Shown here in pieces: positions 51,055 to 61,437 of a stretch of DNA of 64,000 nt. The notes under the pieces were generated by a model. That model was not told the DNA's origin and did not search any database. It was given only the letters and a program-made list of their open reading frames with translations. Location: assembly GCA_018806915.1 (NCBI GenBank), contig JAGKQI010000059.1, positions 310,001 to 374,000 of the forward strand. The letters run 5' to 3'. The first letter of the stretch is position 1. Each line of letters starts with the position of its first letter. The translations under genes and the position numbers were made by a program. Source of the DNA: Phytophthora colocasiae (lineage: Eukaryota; Oomycota; Peronosporomycetes; Peronosporales; Peronosporaceae).

Positions 51055-54000
51055 TTAGGCGCCTGGAACAGCCTCCAGTAAGTTTGGGTCCTCGACGAAC
51101 GCCTTGAGATTTTTGGCCATCCGAGCCGCTTCGGAACCATCGACGTAGCGGTGATCAATTGTCGTCGTGAGTGTCAGCATCGGCCGCACTACAACCTTTC
51201 CATCCAAGACAACGGCCTTGTCCATGATCGACCCAATGGTCACTAGCATCGGCACTTGCGAGTAAGGGGTGATAGGAGAGAACGCCATGTCCAGCCCCAT
51301 CATTCCGACCGACGTTACCATGCAGGAACCGAACATGTACGGCTCTACACCCACTGGTGGGATACGGAAGCCACAGGCACTTCCGAGCCAGCCGAAGAAG
51401 TTGAGCATAGGACGGATTGCCCATGTTGGCAGTACGCTCATGATTTTGTTGCGATCCTCCTGGCCCTTGTCCTTACCGCTGCGAATCTTGGTGGCGTCGC
51501 CACGTACGCGGTTGCAGACGTCCTGTAGCGTCATCTTGTCGATCTCAACGAGTCGGCAAACCCCAAGATCCTTGCCAGCACCCATAGCAACCAAGCACGA
51601 GATATCCACCGTAGGAGCAGGATAGTAGCTGCCGAACACCAAGTGGCCATTTACTGACGGAGCCTTGCTCAAAGCCTCGCCAAGCGCACGCAGCACAATG
51701 TGCGTGATCGTAAGATGACAGTCGGAATCCTTTCGTCGCTCTGCAATGTACTGGTTCGTCTTGGTCATGTCCAACTGCAGAGTGCCGAGAATCATACCAC
51801 TGTCGGGAGGACCGAAGGTCGAAATCATCATTTTTCTGCGTGGGGACATGCGACTTGGGCCGAGGTGAAGCTTCAGAGCGAAGAACAAGATAAGCCCGAT
51901 CACCAGCGCCAAGTGTATGACAGTAGGAAGACCCACAGTCTTCAATGCCAAAACGGCCCCTCCGAATTGAATCGCGTACATGGCAACATCGCTCACAGTG
52001 TTCTTGCCCGCCTTGGATAGGTCCATCACGTCAATAGACTCCGCAACAGCCTTCGGTTTGGTCTTTTGTGGTGTTGCTACCTTTTCCTCTGGCGTCTTCG
52101 GCAATTTCTTGCCGGAAGAAATTGAGACAGACTTCGGGGCTACTCCATTCTTGACGACGGAGCTCGTCTTGGCCGATCCTACCGATGACGACCGCTTGTT
52201 GTACCGTGGAAGCTCGAACAACGTGTTAGTCAACTTCCCTTGTGCTGCAACTTGAGCAAGGTCACGTCTCGCTTTGATCACCTCACCCATCCGGGAGATG
52301 ACGAACGGCTGGTCTGCCGCTGCCTTGCCAGCGATACGTGCCGGAATACTGCCTTTGAGGTCTGTTTTCACCAACGTAGTCACCTCAGCACCGTCATACG
52401 TCGCGTTTGGCACAATCTTGGTGCAACCCAAGTGCAGATCACCACGAACAACCTTGGGCTCTTTAAGTGGGCACAACTCCTGGACTTCGATACTTTGGGC
52501 CACCACAATGATTGTGCCTCCAGGTAGCACACGCCAATGGGTAAGGTTGCAGAAGTCGCGACCAGCAACCACAAACATGGACTTGTACTCGAGATAATCG
52601 ATACTGGTCTGCTTGTCCAAGGCCTTGAGATTCATCCCAAGTGCAAGCTGCGGGTCCACTAGCTTTCGGTTAGCGGGGTCAATCACTTGGTCCCAAATCG
52701 CACGCGGGTGGTACGGCAGGTAGCCCACTCCTTTGGCAGCGGTCAGCGATCCATCCACTTTCGTGTAAGCCTTGACGCCATCTTTCTCTCCGATGAAGTT
52801 CCAGGCCGCTTCGTCATTCATCTCGGCTTCCATACGGGCTACAGCCTTCTCAATGATCTCGGTGTATTCTTCAGGGACAGTAGGGAAGCCTTCTTCCGGA
52901 ACGACACTCGCACGGTAACTGGAATTGCAGTCACTTTCCTCCTGATCCTGGACATCAGCCGATTGCGATCGCATCGAGAACGCTTCCTCCTCATCCTCGA
53001 CGCAGTCCGTCGTTGAGATGCCAAAAAGTGTAGAATTCGTCACATGTTCCCACTGTTGAGCGGTTTCGTCTTCATCCAGAGCCTTGCGCAGTCCGTCCAC
53101 AACGAACGCCTGTTTAATGAACATTTTGGCTTGGAGACCAGCCGGGATACCCGCCTTCACATCCACCTTGGTGATGTACGTGGCGTTGACTCCTGTGTAG
53201 TCCTCATTGGGTGTGAGCAAGAAGCCAGCCATCACGATTTTCCCACGCACGACCTGCGGCTCCTGATTCTTGACGAAGCTCTCATCGTCCGCGTACGTGG
53301 CCACAACAGCTACGGATCCGTCCTTGAGCACGCGCCAATGCGTCAAATTGACGAAATCTCTTGCTGCAGCTGGGAAAACCGCCTTGTACGTCAAATGGTC
53401 TACCCACATGTGGTCGTTGAAGACGTGCACACGCTGCGTGGCCAGTAGCTGCGGGTCGAACGTGTGTCTTTTGGACAACTCCAGCACCAGTTGCAGGACC
53501 TTTTGCGGGTGGTGAGCGATGAATCCGACGCCTTTGAAGGCTCCTATCCTGGACGCGCGACGTACGTAAGCCTTGACACCTCTCTGTTCAGTCTGGAACT
53601 TCCACACGTCGGCGTCGTCTCTAGCTTGAGCTACAAATTCGGCTAATAACCCTTCCATCCTGTCTCGATACTGGTCCGGAATGGCTGCTCCTGGTACATT
53701 TAGGAGCTCTGTGACGGACGCATCTACGAGTGTTGATTGGGACGAAGAGGAGTGCAGCACGTCACTGCTGGACGTGTTGGACGTCAGCAGGCGACCAGAG
53801 CCCGGACTGGAGCCTGAGCTGGAACTGTTCTGCGCCATAGTGGCGGCCTGTGAGAGCGCCTGGATCCAGTCCTCCGTGCGACTGGGCAGCGTAGCAGCTA
53901 GATCGTAGACTTTGGACGTCTTGGGGTGGGAAATGCGGAAACTGTAGAGTTTCTTGTCTTTGGTGGCACGAATGTGGCAGCCTGTAAGCACGACGATACC

Positions 54001-54195
54001 TTTGGGTACGGAGTCGCCCTCGCGTTTGTAGTAGTAAAGCACGGTCCCTTCGAGGGAGAAGAAGCGCGGACGCCAGGATCGTCCCAGCCCCGTCTTCTTG
54101 TACAAATGGCCAGACTTGCGTAGGAAAGAGGAGGAGGAACCGTTGGTCATGGAGCTGGGCAGAGCGGAAGCGGACGGCGGTGTATTCTGCTGCAT
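51055..54195 (-). CDS. PH-START-START-membrane segment-acyltransferase (E2-like) fusion protein
   Basis: A single 1046-codon exon. PH domain at about residues 24-113 (SGHLYKKTGLGRSWRPRFF ... EDWIQALSQA). START domain 1 at about 175-385 (VWKFQTEQRGVKAYVRR ... FVNLTHWRVL) and START 2 at about 430-650 (AWNFIGEKDGVKAYTKV ... FCNLTHWRVL), both lipid-pocket folds. A hydrophobic helix lies at about 755-780 (GLPTVIHLALVIGLILFFAL). Residues about 790-1040 match the catalytic domain of 2-oxoacid dehydrogenase acyltransferases (FSPITPYSQVPMLVTIG, VVRPMLTLTTTIDHRYVDG with the catalytic DHRxxDG histidine). No lipoyl or E3-binding domain. The frame is unbroken, so this is not a decayed join. It may bind a lipid and transfer an acyl group at a membrane; that is inference. 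Confidence 0.88.
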   Translation of the reverse strand: MQQNTPPSASALPSSMTNGSSSSFLRKSGHLYKKTGLGRSWRPRFFSLEGTVLYYYKREGDSVPKGIVVLTGCHIRATKDKKLYSFRISHPKTSKVYDLAATLPSRTEDWIQALSQAATMAQNSSSSGSSPGSGRLLTSNTSSSDVLHSSSSQSTLVDASVTELLNVPGAAIPDQYRDRMEGLLAEFVAQARDDADVWKFQTEQRGVKAYVRRASRIGAFKGVGFIAHHPQKVLQLVLELSKRHTFDPQLLATQRVHVFNDHMWVDHLTYKAVFPAAARDFVNLTHWRVLKDGSVAVVATYADDESFVKNQEPQVVRGKIVMAGFLLTPNEDYTGVNATYITKVDVKAGIPAGLQAKMFIKQAFVVDGLRKALDEDETAQQWEHVTNSTLFGISTTDCVEDEEEAFSMRSQSADVQDQEESDCNSSYRASVVPEEGFPTVPEEYTEIIEKAVARMEAEMNDEAAWNFIGEKDGVKAYTKVDGSLTAAKGVGYLPYHPRAIWDQVIDPANRKLVDPQLALGMNLKALDKQTSIDYLEYKSMFVVAGRDFCNLTHWRVLPGGTIIVVAQSIEVQELCPLKEPKVVRGDLHLGCTKIVPNATYDGAEVTTLVKTDLKGSIPARIAGKAAADQPFVISRMGEVIKARRDLAQVAAQGKLTNTLFELPRYNKRSSSVGSAKTSSVVKNGVAPKSVSISSGKKLPKTPEEKVATPQKTKPKAVAESIDVMDLSKAGKNTVSDVAMYAIQFGGAVLALKTVGLPTVIHLALVIGLILFFALKLHLGPSRMSPRRKMMISTFGPPDSGMILGTLQLDMTKTNQYIAERRKDSDCHLTITHIVLRALGEALSKAPSVNGHLVFGSYYPAPTVDISCLVAMGAGKDLGVCRLVEIDKMTLQDVCNRVRGDATKIRSGKDKGQEDRNKIMSVLPTWAIRPMLNFFGWLGSACGFRIPPVGVEPYMFGSCMVTSVGMMGLDMAFSPITPYSQVPMLVTIGSIMDKAVVLDGKVVVRPMLTLTTTIDHRYVDGSEAARMAKNLKAFVEDPNLLEAVPGA

Positions 54196-54820
54196 TCTAC
54201 TGTACCTCAGTAGTGTAGTGGTTACCCTTGTGTCTTGATGGAGGAGACTTGAAGACTGGCCTTCGACCTGCTGCTAGACGAGTGCCATGCTTGTCAAGCA
54301 GTAGCTAATAGAGGGATCAGGCAAGCATAGTGAGACCAAGTTATATACGTCCCGTCTATGTTTCACCTGGGTGACATCGCGCCGCCAGTTTTCCAAGGGA
54401 CGAGCACACGTCAAGCCTGCAACTTGCTGAACGATCTCCAAGGGCTTTTGTCGTTGTGGATCGAGAGATCAGTGAGACTTCTGCTACTGGAAAGGCTGCT
54501 GTGTCCTTCGGGTTTGGAGTCCTGGATGTGAAGAAGCCTCTTCAGTGTGATACAAGTTGTCTGGCATTGTCGTTCGAGCGCCAGTTGCACGAACTTTACG
54601 ACTGTTCTTGGCTGCTTGATCCTTTTGAACACACTGCACATACAGGAGCAATACGAGCGACACTGTTGGTGGATTGATGCGAATGTGCTGTATCATACAG
54701 TATTACGATAGGCAGCACTTCAACTATTCACTTCGTGTTTGTATGGTTTCAAGTGCTCTCACCATTGGTCAATAATCTGTCCGGAGCTTCAATCATTATT
54801 CCCTCCCTGATCCAAGCCTG
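54196..54820. promoter_or_regulatory. Divergent region between the START fusion and NPC1-like genes
   Basis: 625 bp between two divergently transcribed lipid-related genes. No open frame of note and no clear initiator; a shared promoter is possible by position only. Confidence 0.45.
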
Positions 54821-57800
54821 ATGCGCGTCTTCTACCGCCTTGGCGCGCTCTGCAGCGGGTCCCCCGTGCTCATGGCGCTGTCTGCACTCGTCTGCAGTTC
54901 TGTGCTCTGTCTCGGACTGCTCAACATGCAGCTGCAGACGGACCCACAGGGGCTCTGGGTTCCTCCCGACAGCGTCGCGGCTCGGGAACAATCGCGCTTC
55001 AATGAGCTTTTCGGACCTTTCTTCCGCATCCAGCAGCTCATTTTCTACGTCAAGGGCGACACAAAATCGGACTCAGACTCAGATTTGGTACTCTCTGCGA
55101 CGTGTGACGCCAATCATGACCTGGTGCAGCGTCGCTTCCTGCTGCAAATGGCCAAAGTGCAGACTCAGATCACAAACGCAGTCGTCTACAGCCAGGACGA
55201 GGCGAACGTGACGTTGCGGTTGGAAGACTTTTGCTATCGACCAATTAAAGGAAAAGGGTGTTTGGTCACCAGCCCGTTCCAGTATTGGCTCACTAACTCC
55301 ACTTTGCTTCAACAGGACCCAGACATTAAGCTAACGACCGCCTGTCAAACCACAGATCTAGATCTCAAGGAACATTCGCCTTGTATGGACCAGAACGGCG
55401 TTCCGGTGATGAGGGACGTGGTTTTTGGTGGGTTAAGCAGAGATGAGTGTCACCAGAACCCAGATCCATGCGGAGAATCAACACCTCAAGCTAAGGCCTT
55501 AATGGTCACTTTTCTGCTGAAAAACAACCCAGAGAACGAGACGTACACGCGATATGCTGAAATTTGGGAGAAAGAAGTGTTTCTCAAGATTGCACAGGAA
55601 GCCGCAGAGGCTTTGAATTCTTCGAGGAGAAATGGCACTGATGATTTCATCTGGGACAGTATTGAGGACCAGGAACTGGCAGATGTCGGTGTCGACGGCA
55701 TGAGACTCACGTACATGGCAGAACGCTCCGTTGCAGACTCATTGGTGGTGCAGACGAAGCAAAATGCATTCATTGTGGTTGTGAGCTACCTTGTGATGTT
55801 CTTCTACGTGTCGGCATCGCTGGGTAAATTCACCGACCCAGTGCGCTCTCGCTTCGGACTCGGTTTGACGGGAATCGTGATCGTATTATTATCGCTGGGT
55901 GCTGCTATGGGTGTGAGCTGTGCGATTCTACAAATGGAGGTCACGATGATCACGCTTGAAGTCGTTCCCTTCTTGGTCCTTGCCATCGGTGTGGACAATA
56001 TGTTTATCCTGACGAACGAGTTTGATCGTCTTGCGGCGCTGCGTGGTTTGGCGACACTGGATTCCAGACGCAACACCCGTGATCGAGCTGAAGATGAACT
56101 ATTGATGTTGAAGCAGGTCATGGGGGAAACGATGGTCAACGTGGGACCATCTATCGTTGTGGCAGCAGTAGCGGAAACGTTGGCGTTTCTGGTGGGTGCC
56201 CTCACACGAATTCCGGCACTTACGAGCTTTTGTGTTGTCGCCGCGTTGGCAGTCGCCGCGGATTTTGCTCTTCAGATGACGTGGTTTGCTTCGGCGCTTG
56301 TGCTAGATGTACGCCGTGTGCGAGCTCGCAGATATGATCTCTTTCCGTGGGTCAAACAGAAACTTACTCTCACTCCACCTACCGGGGGCAAAAGACGAAT
56401 TGAGTCAAAAGTTCACTATCAGTATGATTTGCTTGTTGATGACACCAATGACGAAGGTGACGCTCCAGTACGTTCAAACAACGCCGGAATCATTCAGCGT
56501 TTCGTGGAGAAGTCGTACATCCCTTTCCTATTACGACGATCCACGAAAGTTCTTGTACTTGTGACTGCGCTGTCAATGGTGACGCTGAGCGCCTTTGGAT
56601 CGTCGGAATTACCTCTTGGACTTGAACAAGAGCTCGCTGTGCCTACAGACTTCTATCTCCACGAATACTTCAAGAAGCAAACAGCTCTTGGCGAGGCTGG
56701 ACCTCCAGCGTATGTTGTTCTGGACAACAATGTGGACTATACCGATGCACAACTACAGCAAGATGTGAACGTGCTTTTGGACGAACTCTCGGGTCTTCGC
56801 CAGTACATCCAGCTACCCGTGTATTCGTGGCTGCACACGTTCAACCAGTGGCGCCAAATGCGCTTTTTCCTCCAAGACAAAATCAGCCAAGGTCTGTGTG
56901 ATTGCCCAGTGCAGCCCATGGATCCGTTTCAATACGAGATTGCAAACATTGGGGATGAATATCTGGAAAGTGACGTTTTGTTTGCCCCCGAGTACGGATA
57001 TGGTGCTCTATTGACTGCGAACGTGACCCCCAACTCGCTGTTCTACCCGTTGGTGAAGAATTTCACTCGTATCTCAATCGATTCGACATGTTGTCAGCAC
57101 TTCGGGCTCTGCGGTGCCCAGTACGAGGGCGACATCGTTTTCAGCGAACCAAAGGTGAATGACGGAAACGAAGATGCCAAAATGTCCATCGTTGGTTCTC
57201 GGATGCGATTCCAGTTGAATGCACTTCGCAACCAGTCCATGTACGTCAACTCGAACTACTATCTGCACGATGTAACGAGTCAGTGGAGCGCTGGTCGTAC
57301 TGCTACGGCGTTTCCGTACGCCCTTGTCTTCGTCTTCGAAGAGCAGTACACTTACATCCAGGGGGTAGCGTTACAGAGTGTGCTGCTGGCGTTGGCTGTT
57401 GTTTTTGGTGCGGTGTTCGTGCTCATGGATGGGAGTCTGCGGCTGGCTGTTGTGGTTACACTGTGCGTGCTGTCAATGGCCTTCTCGCAATTAGGCTTCC
57501 TTTTCGTGTGGAATGTTCTCGCAGGCCCCGGTGCTGAGACATCCATTAATGCTGTATCAGTGGTGAACCTGCTCGCTTGTATCGGCCTTGGCGTTGAGTT
57601 CTGCGTGCACATGGCTCACCAGTTTTCGTTCTCGAGGAGTCATCACCTAGGAACCACCGGCAACGACCACACTCGCTACGCTCTGACCAGTGTTGGTGCG
57701 TCGGTCTTCTCGGGTATCACGTTGACCAAGTTTTGTGGTATCGGTGTGCTAGCGTTCGCGCCGTCCATGTTGTTCCGTGTGTACTTCTTCCGGATGTACT

Positions 57801-57970
57801 TGGGCATCGTTATTCTGGGCTGTTTCCATGGCCTTGTGTTGTTGCCAGTGCTGCTGAGTCTTCTTGGTCAGCCACAAAAGTACCCGAACGACCTGAGTTC
57901 TTTCCTGCTGTCGGAAGAACGGGATGACGAGTTCGAGGACGAATTGAACGTATTCAAAGGAGTGAGTTAG
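54821..57970 (+). CDS. NPC1/Patched-family transporter lacking the N-terminal sterol domain
   Basis: A single 1049-codon exon. It starts with a membrane helix (VLMALSALVCSSVLCLGLL) followed by DPQGLWVPPDSVAAREQSRF, the point where NPC1's second part begins. The cysteine-rich N-terminal sterol-binding domain is absent. Two luminal domains alternate with a sterol-sensing-type bundle at about 310-495 (VVSYLVMFFYVSA, VTMITLEVVPFLVLAIGVDN, FALQMTWFASALVLD) and a C-terminal bundle (VALQSVLLALAVVFGAVFV to VLLPVLLSLLG). The family transports sterols or other lipids with the proton gradient. The IGVDNMF motif keeps the charged residue expected for coupling. It lies opposite the START fusion gene; a joint role is speculation. 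Confidence 0.88.
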   Translation: MRVFYRLGALCSGSPVLMALSALVCSSVLCLGLLNMQLQTDPQGLWVPPDSVAAREQSRFNELFGPFFRIQQLIFYVKGDTKSDSDSDLVLSATCDANHDLVQRRFLLQMAKVQTQITNAVVYSQDEANVTLRLEDFCYRPIKGKGCLVTSPFQYWLTNSTLLQQDPDIKLTTACQTTDLDLKEHSPCMDQNGVPVMRDVVFGGLSRDECHQNPDPCGESTPQAKALMVTFLLKNNPENETYTRYAEIWEKEVFLKIAQEAAEALNSSRRNGTDDFIWDSIEDQELADVGVDGMRLTYMAERSVADSLVVQTKQNAFIVVVSYLVMFFYVSASLGKFTDPVRSRFGLGLTGIVIVLLSLGAAMGVSCAILQMEVTMITLEVVPFLVLAIGVDNMFILTNEFDRLAALRGLATLDSRRNTRDRAEDELLMLKQVMGETMVNVGPSIVVAAVAETLAFLVGALTRIPALTSFCVVAALAVAADFALQMTWFASALVLDVRRVRARRYDLFPWVKQKLTLTPPTGGKRRIESKVHYQYDLLVDDTNDEGDAPVRSNNAGIIQRFVEKSYIPFLLRRSTKVLVLVTALSMVTLSAFGSSELPLGLEQELAVPTDFYLHEYFKKQTALGEAGPPAYVVLDNNVDYTDAQLQQDVNVLLDELSGLRQYIQLPVYSWLHTFNQWRQMRFFLQDKISQGLCDCPVQPMDPFQYEIANIGDEYLESDVLFAPEYGYGALLTANVTPNSLFYPLVKNFTRISIDSTCCQHFGLCGAQYEGDIVFSEPKVNDGNEDAKMSIVGSRMRFQLNALRNQSMYVNSNYYLHDVTSQWSAGRTATAFPYALVFVFEEQYTYIQGVALQSVLLALAVVFGAVFVLMDGSLRLAVVVTLCVLSMAFSQLGFLFVWNVLAGPGAETSINAVSVVNLLACIGLGVEFCVHMAHQFSFSRSHHLGTTGNDHTRYALTSVGASVFSGITLTKFCGIGVLAFAPSMLFRVYFFRMYLGIVILGCFHGLVLLPVLLSLLGQPQKYPNDLSSFLLSEERDDEFEDELNVFKGVS

Positions 57971-58087
57971 ACGAAATGAGGAAAATATGAACGTGCTGAT
58001 AAAGAAAATGGTGTGAAATCCCCTGATTTGCATTGGATTGACGATAGCTTAGCTCATGCTGCTAGTCAGTAGCTCGAGTTCGAGCAC

Positions 58088-59007
58088 TTAGAACTGACGG
58101 AACTGCTTACGCACGTTGATGGGCTTGGTCTCGGAAGCAGGCTCAACCTCCAGCACGTTGAAGCGCACGGTCTTGGCGAGCGGGCGGCACTGGCCAATGG
58201 TGACGACGTCACCCTCCTTCACACGGAAGGCGGGCGACAGGTGGGCAGCCACGTTCTTGTGACGCTTCTCGAAACGCTTGTACTTCTTGACGAAGTGCAG
58301 GTAGTCACGACGCACGATGATCGTGCGCTTCATCTTGGTCGAGAGGACGACACCCTTAAGGATACGGCCACGGATCGAGATGTTGCCGGTGAACGGGCAC
58401 TTCTTGTCCACGTACTGGCCCTCGATGGCGCTCTTGGGGGTCTTGAAGCCCAGGCCCACCTCCTTGTAGAAGCGGGGGCCCTTCTTCTTGCCGGCGAACT
58501 TCTTGCTGGCAAGGAAGACGCCCTGCTGCTTCTGGTAAGCCTTCTCGGTCTGTAGTTGACAAGCAGATAGTAACGTAAGTCGTCTGGAGTAATTGATACA
58601 AAAGAGACAACGATCTCTGCAGTGGAAAAGCAGCAGACAGCGTCTGTGTAGAACCCTCCAGAGGTCCAAAAAGGGGTTTTGCCGGTGATGAATCGGTTGA
58701 AACAGATCGTTTCGGGTCTCGCAGTCTACAGGAAGAGCTCTTCCTATGGACTCGACAATCACTCTGGATGAAAGAGTGATTGTAGTGTGTGGATTACAGC
58801 CTTGGTGGGCCATCACCCCAACCAACTAGCTAGCCAGCGCCTTCAGTGCCTTCACAGAAACAACCAGCCACCAACCTCCGCACAGCGAGACTCGCTCTCG
58901 CCCCTCGAGTTACACGTCATCCGCTTACCACTTGCTGCGTAAAGTCATAGCTCTTTCTTGGGTTCTTATAGAGGGAGAAGCGTAGGTACCTGGTCAACGT
59001 GCTCCAT
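58088..59007 (-). CDS. RPS11: 40S ribosomal protein S11 (uS17)
   Basis: Two exons: a tiny first exon 59007-58990 (MEHVDQ) and 58549-58088, joined across a 440-bp intron (58989-58550); 159 residues, the normal size. The sequence [51 protein letters not shown] and [23 protein letters not shown] is that of uS17/S11 throughout. It binds 18S rRNA in the small subunit body. The 5' UTR/first-exon arrangement with a long first intron is usual for ribosomal protein genes. Confidence 0.95.
58550..58989 (-). other. Long first intron of RPS11
   Basis: The intron is about six times longer than others here. It holds a 9-bp inverted repeat with a 9-nt loop (CAATCACTC/GAGTGATTG, 58756-58782). I looked for C/D or H/ACA snoRNA boxes and found no complete set. 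Confidence 0.6.
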
Positions 59008-59404
59008 GGTCTCGTCGAGGGGATTCGCTAAATGGTTTTGGGGCGAATGGTTTACTTGGTTGGGCGGGAGGGCGATTGGCTGTCGTGCGCTACTTCACTT
59101 GAATGCTGAAGTGGGAATATAAAGTAGTGTTACTTTTTATTCGAACGTCTTAGGACATGAGTAAAACGGTAATGGTCGTAAAGTACCACCGGGCGCCCAG
59201 GATCAATGTCTGAGCTTCATCAGCCAAACAACTGCATGCAATTCCTGGCTACTGCTAGAATACTGAAGTCTTCGTTCCGAGTCATTGTTAAAAGGCACAA
59301 ATGGCCTATATTTTTATGGCTGTGTGAACATGTGTAAAGCACTCGCTAGCAATTTCCTCCATCACTCAATTGAGGAGCACTGCAAAGCGTCATGCCTTCA
59401 GACT
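59008..59404. other. Intergenic region, RPS11 promoter and complex I gene 3' side
   Basis: Both genes are on the minus strand, so this holds the RPS11 promoter and the 3' end of the complex I subunit gene. On the minus strand CCATT motifs occur 20-50 bp before the RPS11 ATG. No further feature seen. Confidence 0.45.
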
Positions 59405-59799
59405 TTACTCCTGCTTGCTGGTAATGTACTGCTGCACCTCGACCGGGTTGGCGTTGTAGCCCTGCAGACGGAAGGAGGAGTTCTGGTAAGCCCACAGGAA
59501 GCCTCCAAGCGAGCCCAGCACACCGGTAACCACCATAGACGGCACAGCCACGTGACGGTGCAACTTCAGGCCTACAGCATCAATTATAGTATAGCTCGTT
59601 AGCAATATTATTCACAAATACAGAGGTTGCTGCACATACCGAAGACGTAGCCAGCCGGGAAGGACAAGGCGCTGACACCCAGAAACCGCGTGTAGTCACC
59701 CACGCTGAAGTTTTCCTTGATGTCGTCGAAGGTCGGATGCTTGACGATCACAGGGAAGCGCGGCTCGCGCGGGTCGCGGAGGGGGACGGCGTCACTCAT
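59405..59799 (-). CDS. NADH:ubiquinone oxidoreductase 21 kDa subunit (NUXM type)
   Basis: Two exons, 59799-59640 and 59571-59405, with a 68-bp intron (59639-59572, phase 1, giving YVF-GLKLHRH); 108 residues. PRFPVIVKHPTFDDIKENFSV followed by DYTRFLGVSAL is the N-terminal domain of the fungal/plant 21 kDa complex I subunit. Then two membrane stretches with GGFLWAYQNSSFRLQGYNAN, the family's conserved YQNS...RL.G.. block. An accessory subunit of mitochondrial complex I, in the inner membrane. The short length suits protist and plant versions. Confidence 0.85.
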
Positions 59800-60063
59800 G
59801 TTGATCAGGTCTGCAGCTTGAGCTTGGCTTGTGCGGTCGATAGTCGTTTGCTACCGATTCTTTTCAACCAATCAAGAAAGTGGACAAAAACACTGTTTAA
59901 ATATATATCCCTATTATATTATTGAATTCATTTTCCAAAAACCTATGAAACATAATTCCAAAATTGGAATCCAAAACCGATAAAGCTAACCAAGAACCAA
60001 GAATCGACATCATCCATTTCCTAGTTAATTTGTAGATGCTGTTGTAATTGCTGCGCAGGTTTC

Positions 60064-61437
60064 TTAGCACTGAACAGTGCTGGGCTCACCCGTGCAATTT
60101 CCATTGCTCGAAGCCGTAACATCCAAGTTCTTAAAGTCCCAGTTCGACACCACGTCCGGATTAGCCACAATATCGTACAGATTCTTGGCTGTACCCTTCA
60201 GACCGTCAATTGTGATGTTCGTGATCTCCACCAGACTCGTTGGTGTGCCAGCGTAGCCACCCTTGGTCTTGTTGTAGTCCGAGTGCATCACGATAGCGTT
60301 CGTGACGTTCACGAGCTCATTGTTCGTGTACACTGCGTTGATGACGAGGCCCTTGAGGCCAATGATTGTCTTGATCCGGATACCGTTTGTGCTGTTAACA
60401 ATGGTGTTACCGGTAACAGTGAGTCCGTTGACTGTGGTGGACGAGTTCTGCTCGGGCCCGCCAAGGGATCCGATAGAGATGCCGTGTGTTCCACAGCAGT
60501 AGTTGTTACTGAACAGAGTGTTGGTGCTAGACTGCATCGCGAGACAATCGTCCTGGTTGTAGATGCGGTTCTTGGTGATCGTCATGTGGTCGTTCTTGCT
60601 CAGGTCGAAGCCGTCCGTGTTGTTGGCGACTCCATCTCCAGCGCTTGAATTGAGCGTGAGACCTGTAATGGTGGTGTAGTTGGAGTTACCGATGCTGAAG
60701 GTTCGGTAGGGCATGTTGAGTAGAGTGAAGCCCGAAAGCGTCGAGCTGACAACCCTGTTAAGCTTGAAGAAGACTGGTTTGTCGACCTTTTGGCCCTGAG
60801 GCCAGTACCAGGCTCCCTGTCCGTCGAGAGTGCCGGGACCAGTGACAGTGAGGTTGTTTCCTTGGAGTTTGATAAGAGGACCATCCCACAACTACAGAGT
60901 AACCAGGTAATAATTAGCAAGCAAGAGAAAATAATGAGCGATCAGCTACCTTACCATTTGGCCGAAGGTGGTGGTGCCCCGGAACGAGACCGTAGCGTTA
61001 TCTTGGATTTTGGTGAAATTCAGCGTTACGCCGGCAGGCACCCGGAGGTTGTCGACGATGATGTTGTGGCACTTCCTTACATCCGTGTTGTTGACGTAGT
61101 CCCCAGTGAGGAGGCAGTCGCCCTTGAGAACGGGAGGAATCTGTCCTCCAGATCCATCCGAGCTGGTGTTTTGGTCCGGAGTAGTCTGGCCAGGGTTGTT
61201 CTGGTCCGGACTGTCCTGGTTGGGGTTGTTGCCCTCAGTGGTGCTCGACCCGGTCTGGCTGAAGCCGCTTTTGGTAGTTGGAACTCCGTGCTTGCCAGGG
61301 TTCGACTTGGAGTGCACACCGGTCTGGGAGAACCCCGTGTCGCAGTTGTCCGAGATTTGAGTAGTTGCTCCTGCATCGACAGTGATAGCGCTGGCTACCA
61401 GTAGCGAAACGGCGAAGACAGAAGAGAAGAACTTCAT
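60064..61437 (-). CDS. Secreted GH28 polygalacturonase with Ser/Thr-rich N-terminal linker
   Basis: Two exons, 61437-60955 and 60891-60064, with a 63-bp intron (60954-60892); 436 residues. A signal peptide (MKFFSSVFAVSLLVASAITV) is followed by a Gln/Asn/Pro/Ser-rich linker of about 75 residues containing GFSQTG twice. The parallel beta-helix keeps the GH28 active-site motifs: NTDGFDL, YNQDDCLA (general acid Asp), CGTHGISIGS (usual GGHG has Thr here) and IRIKT. It would cut pectin homogalacturonan in plant cell walls, which fits a plant-associated oomycete. Many NxS/T sites suggest glycosylation. An upstream in-frame ATG at 61494 would bury the signal peptide, so 61437 is preferred. Confidence 0.93.

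Noticed and set aside
58680..58700. C-box-like TGATGA in the RPS11 intron
   Set aside because: On the strand opposite to the gene and with no matching D box, so a snoRNA is not supported.
58550..58825. Extension of the RPS11 frame into the first intron (starting MVGVMAHQ)
   Set aside because: The tiny upstream exon MEHVDQ plus TEKAYQKQ gives the conserved N-terminus; the extension is intron read-through.
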